From assembly GCA_023935145.1 (NCBI GenBank), contig CM043700.1, positions 36,958,120 through 37,022,119 on the forward strand: a stretch of 64,000 nucleotides of DNA. The letters run 5' to 3'. Under the pieces are notes generated by a model. That model was not told the DNA's origin and ran no database searches. It saw nothing but the letters and a program-made list of their open reading frames with translations. Below are positions 1 to 11,435 of the stretch, in pieces (the stretch's first letter is position 1; the number at the start of each line of letters is the position of its first letter). The stretch comes from Bretschneidera sinensis (taxonomy: Eukaryota; Streptophyta; Magnoliopsida; Brassicales; Akaniaceae). The translations under genes were made by a program, and so were the position numbers.

Positions 1-176
1 AGAAGGGCACTTACAGCCTTCGAAAACAGGGAAACCACAACGATGCCATTGTGGGAAGGGCGTTGCCAGTTGAAAACCATTGGATGCAGCAAGAGGTAAA
101 ACAGACTTAACAACGTCTTCATTTTCAATTTGATGGATGGAACATGTACTGTAAACAACTCTTTCAACCTGTGGAA

Positions 177-582
177 CTACATCATATCGTGCCAACTACT
201 ATTATATCTCCATAAAACTCCATGAGAAGAAGCACAGAAACTATCTTAGATAAACCCCAAAATTTAAATTTTTTAAGGGAGAAAAAGAGACATGTAACAG
301 TATCATGAGATAGCCAGACTATTAGCAGATAACGATATTTTGGCAGTAAAGATAAATCAAGTAGGCCGATGGGAAAATAAATCATCGTTAACCACTAGAT
401 GCAAGCTCGATCTTTAGTAGCAACAATATCTTCCACAATCAGTTAACGAGATTAGGTTATGGTGAAGTTAATCAAGTCTTATGCAATCCAACATTTCACA
501 ACTATCAATGAGAAGATAGCTACTGAAAAGGAAGAGCATAACCAAACACTTGAGCAAAACTAGAAGAAAATAGCTAACTTAC
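177..582 (-). other. NSUN5: NSUN5 intron d-e, unit A
   Basis: Intron between exons d and e, bounded on the minus strand by a GTAAGT donor and a TAG acceptor. It matches 36,335-36,740 of unit B almost base for base. The ORF at 182-385 has a near-identical copy in unit B but no codon-like features and is not called as a gene. Nothing else is seen. Confidence 0.6.
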
Positions 583-688
583 AACAAAGTGCATGTGCTA
601 GAGCCTTCATCTGAAAGGTTGCAAGCTTGTTCAGTCTGTTTGTGTCGTTGTCGTTTGTAGTCTGACCTATGTTATTAAGACAGTAAAC

Positions 689-1122
689 TGTTATGCCCAT
701 GAGTAATCTAACACACACCAAACACACACAAACACAATAATTTACAAGGTTCGGCAATTTACCTACATCCCCGGGCAGAGACAGTTGATTTTGTATATTG
801 AGGAGGAATTACAAAGAGAATGGAATTACAAAGAGAATGCTCACACTAGAAAGCAAACTACACCTCACTCTACACCTCACTCTAATGCTCTCTTCTGTGT
901 CTGATCACTCAGTTGCTCTCTCTATTTATACAGGAAAGAGAGGAATCATAGAGAGGAAAAAAACAAGAGCTCATCACATGGGCTCATTTCTTTTCCACCG
1001 AAAGGTGGATTGAACTCTCATGGAGAGTCAACAATGGCTGCTTGAGAGAGAGAGTCAACAATGGCTGCAAAGTGATTGAGTCAACAATGGCTGCAAAGAG
1101 ATTGAGCCACAAAAATCCTACA
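689..1122 (-). repeat. copia-1 3' LTR (left copy)
   Basis: 434-bp LTR starting TGTTATGCCC and ending CCTACA. It is 43 bp longer than its partner at 5992-6382 because of two short internal tandem duplications: a 16-17 bp GGAATTACAAAGAGAAT unit near 818-840 and a roughly 26 bp AACAATGGCTGCAA-containing unit near 1065-1100. Substitutions are otherwise few by eye, which suggests a fairly young insertion. Confidence 0.93.
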
Positions 1123-1206
1123 AATCTCCACCTTGGCGAAAATCTCATCGCCTACACAAATCAACTTTCTGCCAAGGCGTCCTAAGACGCTATACACCCT
1201 CGGTGT

Positions 1207-3800
1207 TCAATACTGCGAGATGTGGATCAAATCCAAACAGTGTTGGAACTTGACCTCAGTAACGATCTTCGTTAACATGTCTGCCGGATTATCTGCTGTA
1301 CCAATTTTCTGAAGTTCTATGTCCCCTTCTTCCAAAATCTCGCGAACAAAGTGGAAACGGACATCAATATGTTTAGTGCGAACGTGATGCACCTGATTCT
1401 TCGCCAAGTGGATTGCGCTCTGACTGTCACAATAGACGGTAACTTGTTCTTGCTCAACGCTAAGGTCTGCTACCAATCCATGTAACCAAATGGCTTCTTT
1501 GATGGCCTCTGTCACAGCCATGTACTCAGCTTCCGTAGTGGATAGCGCAATCGTGGACTGCAATGTAGAACGCCAACTTACTGGTCCTCCTGCCATAGTG
1601 AACACATAACCAGTAGTGGAACGACGTTTGTCGAGATCACCTGCATAATCGGAATCAACATAACCGACTACCAGATGATCGACTGCATCACTTCTCTTGA
1701 ACTTTAGACCATAGTCCACGGTCCCCTGAATGTACCGTAGAATCCATCTGGCCGCATGCCAGTGTGCCTTTCCTGGATTGTGCATGTATCTGCTCACCAT
1801 GCTAACGGCCTGGGAGATATCAGGTCTCGTGCACACCATTGCATACATCAGGTTACCAGCTAAATTTGCATAAGGGAATTTTTCCATGTAATCCTTATCT
1901 GAATCACTGCTGGGAGACTGCGCTGCACTGAGCTTGAAGTGCAAGGTCAACGGAGTGCTAACTGGTTTCGAGTTCTTGTCCAAGCCGAAACGCTGCAGAA
2001 TTCGCCTCAGGTACTGCTTTTGAGTCAGGTGAACTGCGCCATTCGCCCTGTCTCTGGTAATCTCCATACCCAGAATTTTTCGTGCTTCTCCCAGGTCCTT
2101 CATCTCGAATTCTTGGCTCAACTTAGCCTTCAAACGATCTATCTCCACCTTACTCTTAGATGCCACTAACATGTCATCGACATATAAGAGCAAATAGATG
2201 AAGGAACCATCTGCAAGGTTTCTGAAATATACGCAGTGATCGAACTGACTACGCGTATAATTCAGATCTAACATGAAGCTATCGAACCGCTTGTACCACT
2301 GTCGGGGGGATTGCTTCAATCCATACAAAGACTTTTTCGGACTACAGACTAGTTTTTTCTTACCAACTTTTTTGAACCCATCTGGTTGAGACATATAAAT
2401 ATCCTCTTCCAGGTCACCATGGAGAAATGTTGTCTTCACATCAAGTTGTGCCAACTCGAGGTTAAACTGGGCCACCAAAGCTAGCAAAATGCGAATCGAA
2501 GAGTGTTTGACGACCGGAGAGAACACTTCATTGTAGTCGATTCCCTCTGTCTGAGCATAGCCCTTGGCTACCAGTCTACCTTTGTAGCGTACTCCATCTC
2601 TGCTAGTTGGATCCTCCTTCTTGGTGAACACCCACTTACAGATACCTTTTGTTTCTTTGGAAGCGGCACAAGCTCCCAAGTCTGATTCTTGTGAAGAGAC
2701 TGTATCTCCTCATCCATAGCTATCTTCCAGTCAGCCCATTCAGTGGACTGTGCAGCTGCTCTGTAAGTGGTGGGGATATCATCCCCAACTGTTGGTAGTG
2801 CATATGTGACGTAATCTTGTAGACGAGCTAGTTTAACTAGCTGTCTCCTTGGTCTGTTGACTGCAATAGATTCAAGCTGTGGTGGAGGTGCAGTGGTTGG
2901 GCTATCATTATCGATATTTTGATCATCCTCCTCCTCTTCATTTACGGATGAATCATCTACATATATTGGAGCCTCAAGCTCCACCTTCTGCGAATTCCTG
3001 GCTGATTCGCTGCTACTGCTGCTGCTTTCACTGGAGCCTTCATGCTTCTGTGGATGAAGCATTTCAGACTCGTTGAACTTTACATCTCTGCTGACAATGA
3101 TTTTCTTTGACTTAATGCACCAGAGTCTGTACCCTTTCACGCCTGTGCTAAAGCCCAAGAAATTTGCTTTTTTGGCTCTAGGGTCGAGCTTATCTTCCTG
3201 AACATGATAATAGGCAGGACAACCAAAGATATGAAAAGAATCATAATCAGTAGCAGGAGTACCTTTCCACATTTCCATTGGTGTTTTCCTGCCATTTGCA
3301 GCTGCTGGCAATCGGTTGATCAGGTGGCTAGCATAAACCAAAGCTTCAGCCCAAAAATGTTTCCCAAGTCCAACACTCAAAAGCATACACCGGACCCCTT
3401 TATCCACCAAAGTCCGGTTCATTCGTTCTGCCACCCCATTCTGCTGCGGTGTCTTCTGCACGGTGAAGTGTTTGACAATACCTTCTTTTCGGCATAAGTC
3501 AAAGAATGGATCCTCTGTGTATTCTCCTCCGTTGTCTGATCTAAGCCGCTTAATCTTTCTGCCAGTTTGGGTTTCCATCAATTTCTTCCAATTTTGGAAG
3601 ATCTCCAATACTTCGTTTTTGCGTTTCATCGTGTACACCCACACACGACGAGAGTAATCATCAACAAAAGTAACAAACCAGTATCTACCGCCAATCGATG
3701 CTGTTCGAGATGGTCCCCAAACGTCGGTATGCACATAATCAAGAAATCTCTTCGTTCGATAAATTGCAGTGCCGAACTTGATCCTGGTTTGTTTTCCCAT
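1207..3800 (-). pseudogene. copia-1 integrase, reverse transcriptase and RNase H, frameshifted
   Basis: Two overlapping frames. 3800-2568 encodes the integrase (MGKQTRIKFG, HTDVWGP, VDDYSRRVWVY, SDNGGEY, TPQQNGVAERMNRTL) and the start of the RT. 2679-1207 encodes RT (KARLVAKGY-like motif, LDVKTTFLHG, LLLYVDDMLVA) and RNase H (YVDSDYAGD, STTEAEYMA, VHHVRTKHIDVRFHFV). The frame change falls near 2,640-2,680, in the conserved block before the RT domain. The integrase DDE residues and the RT YVDD box are present. With the upstream stop, this copy can move only if another element supplies the proteins. Confidence 0.92.
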
Positions 3801-3869
3801 AACACAATGCTCGCAAAAAGATAACTTGCAAGTCTTGGCACCTTTGAGTAAACCCTGCTTTGCTAGAAT

Positions 3870-5252
3870 CTACATGGACTTCTCCCTAGGATGACCCAGA
3901 CGCATATGCCAAAGTCTGGTCATGTCCGCATCAGTCTCATCTAGCTTCTCACAAACTGTGGAAGCTCCACCTCCAATGGTATTCCCTTGTAGGAAGTACA
4001 GGTTGCCATGCTTCATTCCCTTCATGACCACTAGAGCTCCTATTACCACCTTGAGAACTCCGGCTTCAATGCTGATTCTGAACCCTTTCGAGTCCAGGGC
4101 TCCAAGTGAGATGAGGTTCTTCCGCAAGTCTGGTACATACCGAACTTCTGTCAATGGCTTGATAGTTCCATCATGCAATTTCAAATGGATGGTGCCTATC
4201 CCCTTCGTCTTACAGGCAAAGTCGTTGCCTATAAGTACTGATCCACCGTCAATCTCTGTGAATTCAGCAAACCATTCCCGGTTGGGACACATGTGATAGA
4301 TGCATTCGGAATCTAAGATCAACTTGTCATATTGGGACATGAGTGAAGATTCGGTGAAAGCAAAATCCTCTTCATCACTAGCTGTGTTGGCTGTGGAGGG
4401 TTTATCCTTCTGCTGCCCTTTTAACTGTGGACAATCCTTCTTCCAGTGTCCCTTGTTGCGACAGTAGGAACACTCATCTTTGGCAGGTCTTCGTCTGTCT
4501 GATGGATCACGAGATCTGCTATGAGGCCTTGATCGAGAATTTCTCCTATTCCCCTTGCTTGCAAGCTGTTTTGTTTTTGATCTGCCTCTAACTGCAAAGG
4601 CTCTACCGGAAGTATCTCTGTGTATCTGCTTGTCTATCCTGCGACACTCATTGTTCTGAAGTACACTAGATACTTCTTCAAATTTAATCTTTTCTTTCCC
4701 GTACAATAGTGTGGTAATTAAGTGTTCATATGTGTCGGGCAAAGAATTTAACAAAAGCAGAGCTTTATCTTCATCTTGAATTTCGACATCCAAGTTTTGC
4801 AAATCAGCTAACATTTTATTATAATTATTTAAATGTTCGGCCATAGATATACCTTCACGAAACTGGAACCTGAAGAGCCTTTTTTTCAAGTAGAGACGGC
4901 TCTCTATGCTCTTCGTCATGTACTTGTCCTCCAATTTCTTCAAGAGTACCTTCGCATTTGCCTCCTTCATCACGAAGTACTTCTGGTCCTTCATGAGGCA
5001 AAGTCGGATTGTGCTGCAGGCCTGGCGATTCACCTTTTCCCAATCTGCATCCGTCATATCCTCAGGCTTCTTCTCCTCCAGGGCAATCTCCAAGTCTTGC
5101 TGGAACAAAACATCCCTCACTTCGTACTGCCACATGCCGAAGTTGTTCGTACCATCAAACGTTTCCACCTCAAACTTCGCGTTGGATGCCGTATTCCTTC
5201 GCGAGGAGCTGCTCGGTGTGGTGGTATCTGTATTATGTCTTTCTTCTGCCAT
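3870..5252 (-). pseudogene. copia-1 Gag, protease and start of integrase
   Basis: Open 460-codon stretch starting MAEERHNTDT. It carries the copia Gag domain (about residues 25-220), a basic Arg/Ser-rich linker, a CCHC zinc knuckle (CSYCRNKGHWKKDC, near residue 262), the aspartic protease region and a GAG-pre-integrase motif (LWHMRLGHP) before a stop. The protease active-site triad reads Asp-Ser-Glu (LDSECIYHM) where the family has Asp-Ser-Gly, so the protease should be dead. The stop at 3870-3872 interrupts what should be a single polyprotein. Gag packages the element RNA into virus-like particles in the cytoplasm. Confidence 0.9.
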
Positions 5253-5991
5253 GCTAACAATTTCCCGCTTTCAGAAAATTTCTCCAAAGGCTCCACTAAG
5301 GTAGAACAACAACTTAGGAGCAAAATTACCAGAAACAGAGACTACGGTTGTGTCCGGAACGACCGAAAATGGTGGGAACCAGTTTGAACTGGCAAAAAAA
5401 GGGCCAAAATCGGACCGAAAACAGCAAAAAATGAATCTGGTCAACGTTGGTCAATGGTCAATGCCGGTCAAAGTCCGGTCAGCAGGTCCAAATGCGGGTC
5501 GGGTCGGATCTGGATCGGGTTGGTCCAATCGACCACGGGCTGGACTGTTTTAAATGAGCTGGGCTTAATGAAGTGAACTGGGCTGGTCAACTCTGGGCTT
5601 GACCAATGGACTTGGGTTGGGGCTTGTGGCTTCTGGACTGGGCCAAGTCAAGTCTTGACTAGGCTTTCTGATGTTGGGCTGGGCCTCTGCAACTGGGCTA
5701 AAAAAAATGGGCTGGTCTGAGCAAAATAGGTCGAGTTGGTTTACTGAGTCACCGAGTCGACTCAGCTACTGTTTATCTTCTCTGCAAAAATTCTGAATTT
5801 CAGAGTTAAGGCCGCGTTTGGCAAAAAACATAAAAATGAAAGCTTTAAACGGCTGCTACGACCTCGTTTTAGCTCCGATTTCGACATGTAAGATACCGTT
5901 GAACTCGTATCGACGAGCTCTACAATTAAAATTCCAAATTTGAGGTGTTTGGATCTGGTCAGATTGTGGACCTGAGCTCTGATACTATTTT
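5253..5991 (-). other. copia-1 5' leader between PBS and gag
   Basis: About 740 bp without a coherent ORF on the coding strand. The plus strand from about 5,450 to 5,760 is unusually G-rich and built from many degenerate GGGCTGG / GGTCAA words, unlike the AT-rich surroundings. The PBS is at its right end. No other feature was seen. Confidence 0.6.
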
Positions 5992-6382
5992 TGTTATACC
6001 CATGAGTAATCTAACACACACCAAACACACACAAACACAATAATTTACGAGGTTCGGCAATTTGCCTACATCTCCGGGCAGAGACAGTTGATTTTGTATA
6101 TTGAGGAGGAATTACAAAGAGAATGCTCACACTAGAAAGCAAACTACACTTCACTCTACACCTAACTCTAATGCTCTCTTATGTGTCTGATCACTCAGTT
6201 GCTCTCTCTATTTATACAGGAAGGATGGGAATCATAGAGAGGAAAAAAACAAGAGCTCATCACATGGGCTCATTTCTTTTCCACCGAAAGGTGGATTGAA
6301 CTCTCATGGAGTGTCAACAATGGCTGCTTGAGAGAGAGAGTCAACAATGGCTGCAAAGAGATTGAGCCACAAAAATCCTACA
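5992..6382 (-). repeat. copia-1 5' LTR (right copy)
   Basis: 391-bp LTR, TGTTATACCC...CCTACA on the plus strand. The minus-strand TATA-like sequence is the complement of CTATTTATACAGG near 6205-6217. The primer-binding site lies immediately left of it, at about 5970-5988 read on the minus strand. Confidence 0.93.
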
Positions 6383-7825
6383 CAAACAATATTTAGGATG
6401 ATACAAAACGATATCTTGGAGAGTTTGAGATTCAATATGATTAGACATGATATTCGAGATTCAAGAAAACCATAAAACAATAACTAAAATTGTTACTTGA
6501 CCCATCACCTCTTATAAAACATTTAAAGAACATAAAGCATTCAGTACAATTTTAAATGGAATCCTTTGTGCCTCACCATCAGCTACTTCAGTAACAACAC
6601 ACATTCAGTTACCAACTTATAGAAGGATCTGTAATTACCTGCTGCATGAGATGGGAGTAGATGGTCTGGTCGCTCAGCAGCAGTTCCAGATCCAGAGCAA
6701 GAAGGATCTAAAAGAATAGCACGGACCTGCAATTTCAATTTTGTAAGCAAATAACAAAAATCACTTAACAATGAAAAATTCAACTTCCATTTGCTTCTTT
6801 AGCCCTCCAAAAGTAAGGTTCTATTTTTTTTTTCAATAAAAGATTACAATGTAACATCATGTAAGAAAATAATTAAGGGGATGAAAAGTTATAGGGGATT
6901 TCGGAACACAATTCACCAAGGTTTCAATTGAAATTTCAATGGTTATTTTTTTTAATAATTGGAACCCCAATGATTATTAGAGGAGAAAGTCAATTTAAGT
7001 TGGTTAGCAGAAGCAGAGTTATCAGGTGCTATATTCATCAAACACTATAATTGCGCTACAGTGGATGGGCGACTACCAACAGCCTTTAACAGAATAATGT
7101 GTACATCTGATAGATTTTTTGGCTTCCAAGAAAGCCCAAAACTAGTGAAGTTTTGAGTTGCAAGAAGCACAGATAAAAGCCAATGTCTGGGAAGATTGAA
7201 AATTAAGGCAGCAGACTGTGAAAATGGTCAAAATGTTGATTCATATAGTTGCAGAGAACATTGAAGACCCAGACCCCGTAACTGTGAAGACATACCAAAT
7301 CATGCTTACCTGGGAATACGATGGATCATTCGGGTTTAGTTTTAAAAAATCCCCATGCAGAACTTTTACATCTAGGTGCTGGGTTAAGAACAATCATCGG
7401 GTGATAACAAACTACATATAGACAAGTTAACAAACTAACTGGCAAACTATAATTTCCATTTAGTAGACAACTAGAAATGAACAGATAATGAAGATAATAG
7501 TACTAATTCAGAGAATATCAGAAAACAAGGCACCTTTCAACTCAGAAAAAGTACCATAAGATTAAAGATCATTCCACAATGTGAACAGTTTTGTAAGGAT
7601 AGTAGCTGAGAAAAATAGGAGTGTAGATAATAAAAATGAATCACTTACAAAATAAAGATCAGAAAATTATTGGAAGGATAGTAGCTGCACTAGATAGTTT
7701 GATAGTGTCTTCTAGACGTTTAATCCTTTCTTTGTTTAGTTCACATGCTATAACCTTTCCCTTTCCTTTCACGAGAGCTGTAAGGTGGACAGTTTTGTTT
7801 CCAGGGGCTGAACATGCATCAAGAA

Positions 7826-8328
7826 CTTTCACAGAAAGAAAATTCAAATCACGCATGCTTTAAAAAGTTGAAAATATATTGCCCTATGAAAAAGTCTCAC
7901 AATTCTCATCCCCGCAGAAACAAAGCGACAAACATGTGATGCCATGCAAGAGTGAAGTGATATGTATAGCTTGCTTCACTAACAGTTGTAAAAACCTTTT
8001 CTACTGAGTTTCGTAAGGAGCTTCCTACTTATTCTGCATTTTCTTTTTGTCTCATATCATTATATATATAAGTATACACATGAACGGATTTGGATCCTCT
8101 CCATCTGAGAATTAAAAAGGAGGTCTAAGTTCATGGTGAGATTGAATGCTACCATGACGAATCTCGATTTAGATCCTCTTCATTTGATGATTTGGAATTC
8201 AATCTCACCATGAACTTGACCCATTTCAATTGTCAAATGGTGAGTATAGACAAGTAAAAAGTGTCCTTTGGGTTCTGATAACAGGAGGAAAAGGTGCATA
8301 TATGTTATCGATGCATATGACTGCACAT
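7826..8328. other. NSUN5 5'-side flank with MITE-like inverted repeat, unit A
   Basis: No NSUN5 exon could be recognised here. From about 8,085 to 8,230 a short inverted repeat is visible: AAGTTCATGGTGAGATTGAA near 8,129 pairs with TTCAATCTCACCATGAACTT near 8,200. The same unit follows NSUN5 in unit B (38,524-38,670), and half of it follows the second NSUN5 copies. A small non-autonomous repeat is likely; its family is not assigned. Confidence 0.45.
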
Positions 8329-8754
8329 TGTCGAAATTTTGGGTTCAGATATGTTATAACATTGTACATATAGACCTGTTATCTAATAAATGACTCAATT
8401 AAGTGATATAATTTTTATGGGTCTCCAAAGTATCAAGGTTCTTTAGTATGGGCCACCTTACGTGTAGAAGCCCGATGTGGTATGGGTCTTTTTTAATGAG
8501 CCAAAGACCCAATGCACGTGTGTGAGGTAACTGTTAGGGTTATGGTCTCAAAGGCACAGAGATATAAATAGACATCAGGGGAGAGTGTTTAACGTGCGTT
8601 AAAATTTTTATTGAAATAGACAGTTCTTCTCTCTCCCCACTAACACTCAGTTGATTGGTTTTCATACCAAAGGTGGTTATCCCTGTAGTCTTAGAAGATC
8701 AACCCAAGGAGGCTTACTTGCAATGGATTCCGGTTTGTTTCTAACTTATCTTCT

Positions 8755-8793
<39 letters not shown>

Positions 8794-8871
8794 TTTTTGA
8801 CAAGTTTAATATGAAAAGATCTTGACTGTATCATTGATTATTTGAGTATTAGTATCAAGATTAATATAACA
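8329..8871 (+). repeat. copia-2 5' LTR, unit A
   Basis: Starts TGTCGAAATT (the unit B copy has TGTTGGAATT) and ends ATATAACA, just before the initiator-Met PBS. It has a TATA box (GATATAAATA, about 8,570-8,580) and a pure AT run at 8,757-8,790. Confidence 0.88.
8757..8790. repeat. (AT)n microsatellite in copia-2 LTR
   Basis: Uninterrupted AT repeat of about 17 units. The same site in unit B is expanded and has become a palindromic minisatellite (39,199-39,400). Confidence 0.95.
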
Positions 8872-10077
8872 AGTGGTATCAGAGCCTTTCATGTTAAATT
8901 GTTGAGATTCATATGAAAATTAAGTTTCTTGAATTTTTTCCCATAAAGTATGTTTATGGCAGAAATTTGTTTTAAAAAAAAAAATTGGTACAAATCCATT
9001 TTTGTTGATGAGATTGTATGATTACTCTGTGAATTGCATATCAAAATACGATTTTTTTTTGGTATAAAAATATTTAATTTTGGTGATTTTTGCGATTTGT
9101 TAAATTGCCGTTTATCGAACTAGTGCTGCGGCGCTGGCTTTGGGTTTTGTTTTATGGCTTAATGCGTAATGTCAAAATGATTTACACAGTTTTCACTTCT
9201 CCAAATAATCTGTGCATATAACAAGTGGATTAGATAGAAAAGTTAATAGTGATCGCATATTACTTTTAAATTTACATGTCAGAATATCATTATGTGCATC
9301 TCTACATGTTCTGTGCAAGTTCTTGATCTTCCACTCATTACCTTTCAATTATAAAATGCATGGAAATTACAATAGCGGAGTGATCTCATAGCTGATGCAA
9401 ACAAAATCATTTTGCTTAGCTAAAGGCCAAAAGCACAAAAGACAAAAGAATGATACAAATTGTAATTTGTAAGAAACAAATCAAAGATGTATTACTGATC
9501 TTATTGTAATTTCGTTTCTACAGTAAATCGACCGCTTGCCAATTGCAAACATAGCAATTTGGTATTTCCTTAGCGCCAGCAATCTGTCCTTCGGGTAGAT
9601 TGCTGGTGCCGCGGCACCGATCAAAAAAATTTTTTTTTTTTAAAAGGATTTTGTTCCTAATTTTATGTTTAATGTTTTTGATAAATGAATTGAAGTATTA
9701 TGTTGCCAAAACAATCTCTAATATGTAAATTTATTTATTTTAAGACATGTAAACATGCTATTAATATGTGAAAATAATCGGCCCAAAGGAAGGTTATTTT
9801 TGCATTATTAATAGGTTAAAATAGTTGTGAATATATGACAAATAAAGGTTGTCATGCGAATAATGTGTCGGTCCAAAGAAAGACACATTATTTGGCAGGT
9901 TGGGTTATCAATATTCATTAACTATATTTGAGATACCACTTACAAGTTGATATTTCTGTCCAAAGACTAAGTATTAATGTTGTGTTGGGTATCTTGTTAT
10001 AGGCCCACATGCATGTGTATATGTATACAGTTTTGTTTTGATTCATATATACATGAGTTGTTACTAATTGTGAGCTT

Positions 10078-10566
10078 TTGTTCTTGTTTATAGCAACATC
10101 GATTTCTGCTAACATCAACAACATTCCCGTGCTTAATGGCACGAATTTCAAGAAATGGCAAGATCATGTTATGATCGTGCTCAGGTGCATGGAATTAGAC
10201 TATGCATTGAGGGTCGATCACCCAGCACCTTTGACCAGCGATAGTACCACTGAGCAAAAGGTTGTATATGAAAAGTGAGAGCGAACAAACCGCATGAGCC
10301 TAATGATTATGAAGCACTCGATTCTGGATACCATCAGGGGTTCTATTCCTGATGAAAATGATGCTAAGAAATTCCTCTCCCAAATAACAGACCAATTCAC
10401 CGCAAACGAAAAGGTCGAGATAAGCACCATCTTGACTAAGCTTGTCTCAATGCGGTACAAAGGGAAGGGGAATATAAGAGAGTACATCATAGAGATGTCA
10501 AACCTTGTGACAAGACTAAAGACATTCAAGCTGGAAAAGCCAATGTCTGGGAAGATTGAAAATTAA
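10078..10566 (+). pseudogene. copia-2 Gag fragment fused to NSUN5 intron, unit A
   Basis: Gag N-terminal region (LNGTNFKKWQDHVMIVL) with an in-frame TGA after VVYEK that is also present in unit B, so it predates the duplication. The reading frame continues through FLSQITDQFTANEKVEIS to LVTRLKTFKLE. It then runs by chance into NSUN5 intron sequence (KPMSGKIEN) and stops at 10,566. Not a functional gene. Confidence 0.82.
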
Positions 10567-10669
10567 GGCAGCAGACTGTGAAAATGGTCAAAATGTTGAT
10601 TCATATAGTTGCAGAGAACATTGAAGACCCAGACCCCGTAACTGTGAAGACATACCAAATCATGCTTAC

Positions 10670-11170
10670 CTGGGAATACGATGGATCCTTCGGGTTTAGT
10701 TTTAAAAAATCTCCATGCATAACTTTTACATCTAAGAGCTGGGTTAAGAACAATCATCGGGTGATAACAAACTACATATCGACAAATTAACAAACTAACT
10801 GGCAAACTATAATTTCCATTTAGTAGACAACTAGAAATGAACATATAATGAAGATAATAGTACTAATTCAGAGAATATCATAAAACAAGGCACCTTTCAA
10901 CTCAAAAAAAGTACCATAAGATTAAAGATCATTCCACAATGTGAGCTAGCTGAGAAAAATAGGAGTGTAGATAATAAAAATGAATCACTTAAAAAATAAA
11001 GATCAGAAAATTATTGGAAGGATACTAGCTGCACCAGATAGTTTGATAGTGTCTTCTAGACGTTTAATCCTTTCTTTGTTTAGTTCACATGCTATAACCT
11101 TTCCCTTTCCTTTCACGAGAGCAGCAAGGTGGACAGTTTTGTTTCCAGGGGCTGAACATGCATCAAAAAC
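10670..11170 (-). pseudogene. NSUN5: Second, partial NSUN5 copy in unit A (exons a and b only)
   Basis: Exon a 11170-11026 (VFDACSAPGNKT, 145 nt, intact GT donor) and exon b 10731-10670 (VKVMHGDFLKLNPKDPSYSQ). Exon c is lost in the deletion that joins copia-2 at about 10,535. The exon a acceptor is AG|G here, whereas the first NSUN5 copies read AAG at this place. A fragment, not a working gene. Confidence 0.83.
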
Positions 11171-11395
11171 CTTCACAGAAAGAAAATTCAAATCAAGCAT
11201 GCTTTAAACAATTGAAAATATATTGCCCTATGAAAAAGTCTCACAATTCTCATCCCCGCAGAAACAAAGGGACAAACATGTGATTCCATGCAAGAGTGAA
11301 GTGATATGTATAGCTTGCTTCACTAACAGTTGTAAAAACCTTTTCTACTGATTTTCGTAAGGAACTTCCTACTTATTGTGCATTTTATTTTTGTC

Positions 11396-11435
<40 letters not shown>

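Larger units (their letters stand above)
689..6382 (-). mobile_element. Ty1-copia LTR retrotransposon copia-1, complete structure, unit A only
   Basis: Full-length element of 5,694 bp coding on the minus strand. It has LTRs of the form TG...CA, a PBS next to the right LTR (GTATCAGAGCTCAG type) and a polypurine tract next to the left LTR (minus strand CCAAGGTGGAGATTT). The gag, protease, integrase, RT and RNase H order is that of copia elements. It is flanked by a 5-bp target duplication, TAAAC (684-688) and CAAAC (6383-6387), with one mismatch. Unit B carries the unoccupied site with a single CAAAC at 36,842. It therefore inserted after, or independently of, the duplication. The coding region has a stop and a frameshift, so it is not autonomous. 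Confidence 0.95.
15..7825 (-). pseudogene. NSUN5: NSUN5-like rRNA m5C methyltransferase, C-terminal exons a-e (unit A)
   Basis: Minus-strand exons joined by consensus splice sites and compatible phases: a 7825-7682 (SAM-binding DACSAPGNKT), b 7371-7310 (HGDFLKLNP), c 6726-6639 (DPSCSGSG), d 666-583 (RLNKLATFQ) and e 176-15 (catalytic YSTCSIHQ then TPFPQW). The family (NSUN5/Rcm1) methylates a cytosine in large-subunit rRNA in the nucleolus. The last exon would lie left of the window. No N-terminal exon is recognisable upstream. The exon a donor is CT instead of the GT seen in the other three copies. Copia-1 sits in the c-d intron, 18 bases before exon d on the transcript, next to the acceptor. 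Family identity is firm; function is doubtful because of the missing 5' half and the damaged splice site. Confidence 0.82.
8329..10535 (+). mobile_element. copia-2 remnant, unit A: 5' LTR plus partial gag, 3' part deleted
   Basis: 5' LTR 8329-8871, PBS TGGTATCAGAGCC at 8874-8886 and a long leader to about 10,090, followed by a Gag fragment to about 10,535. There the sequence switches abruptly to an NSUN5 intron. Unit B retains the rest of this element (41,115-45,506). The missing segment is therefore a deletion of about 5.1 kb in unit A that also removed the 3' LTR and part of the second NSUN5 copy. Confidence 0.9.

Noticed and set aside
4833..5387. 184-codon plus-strand ORF opposite copia-1 gag
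   Set aside because: Antisense shadow of the Gag frame with no recognisable protein features.
7218..7421. 67-codon plus-strand ORF present four times in the window
   Set aside because: It is antisense to NSUN5 exon b and its introns. The minus-strand exon with GT/AG ends explains the conservation.
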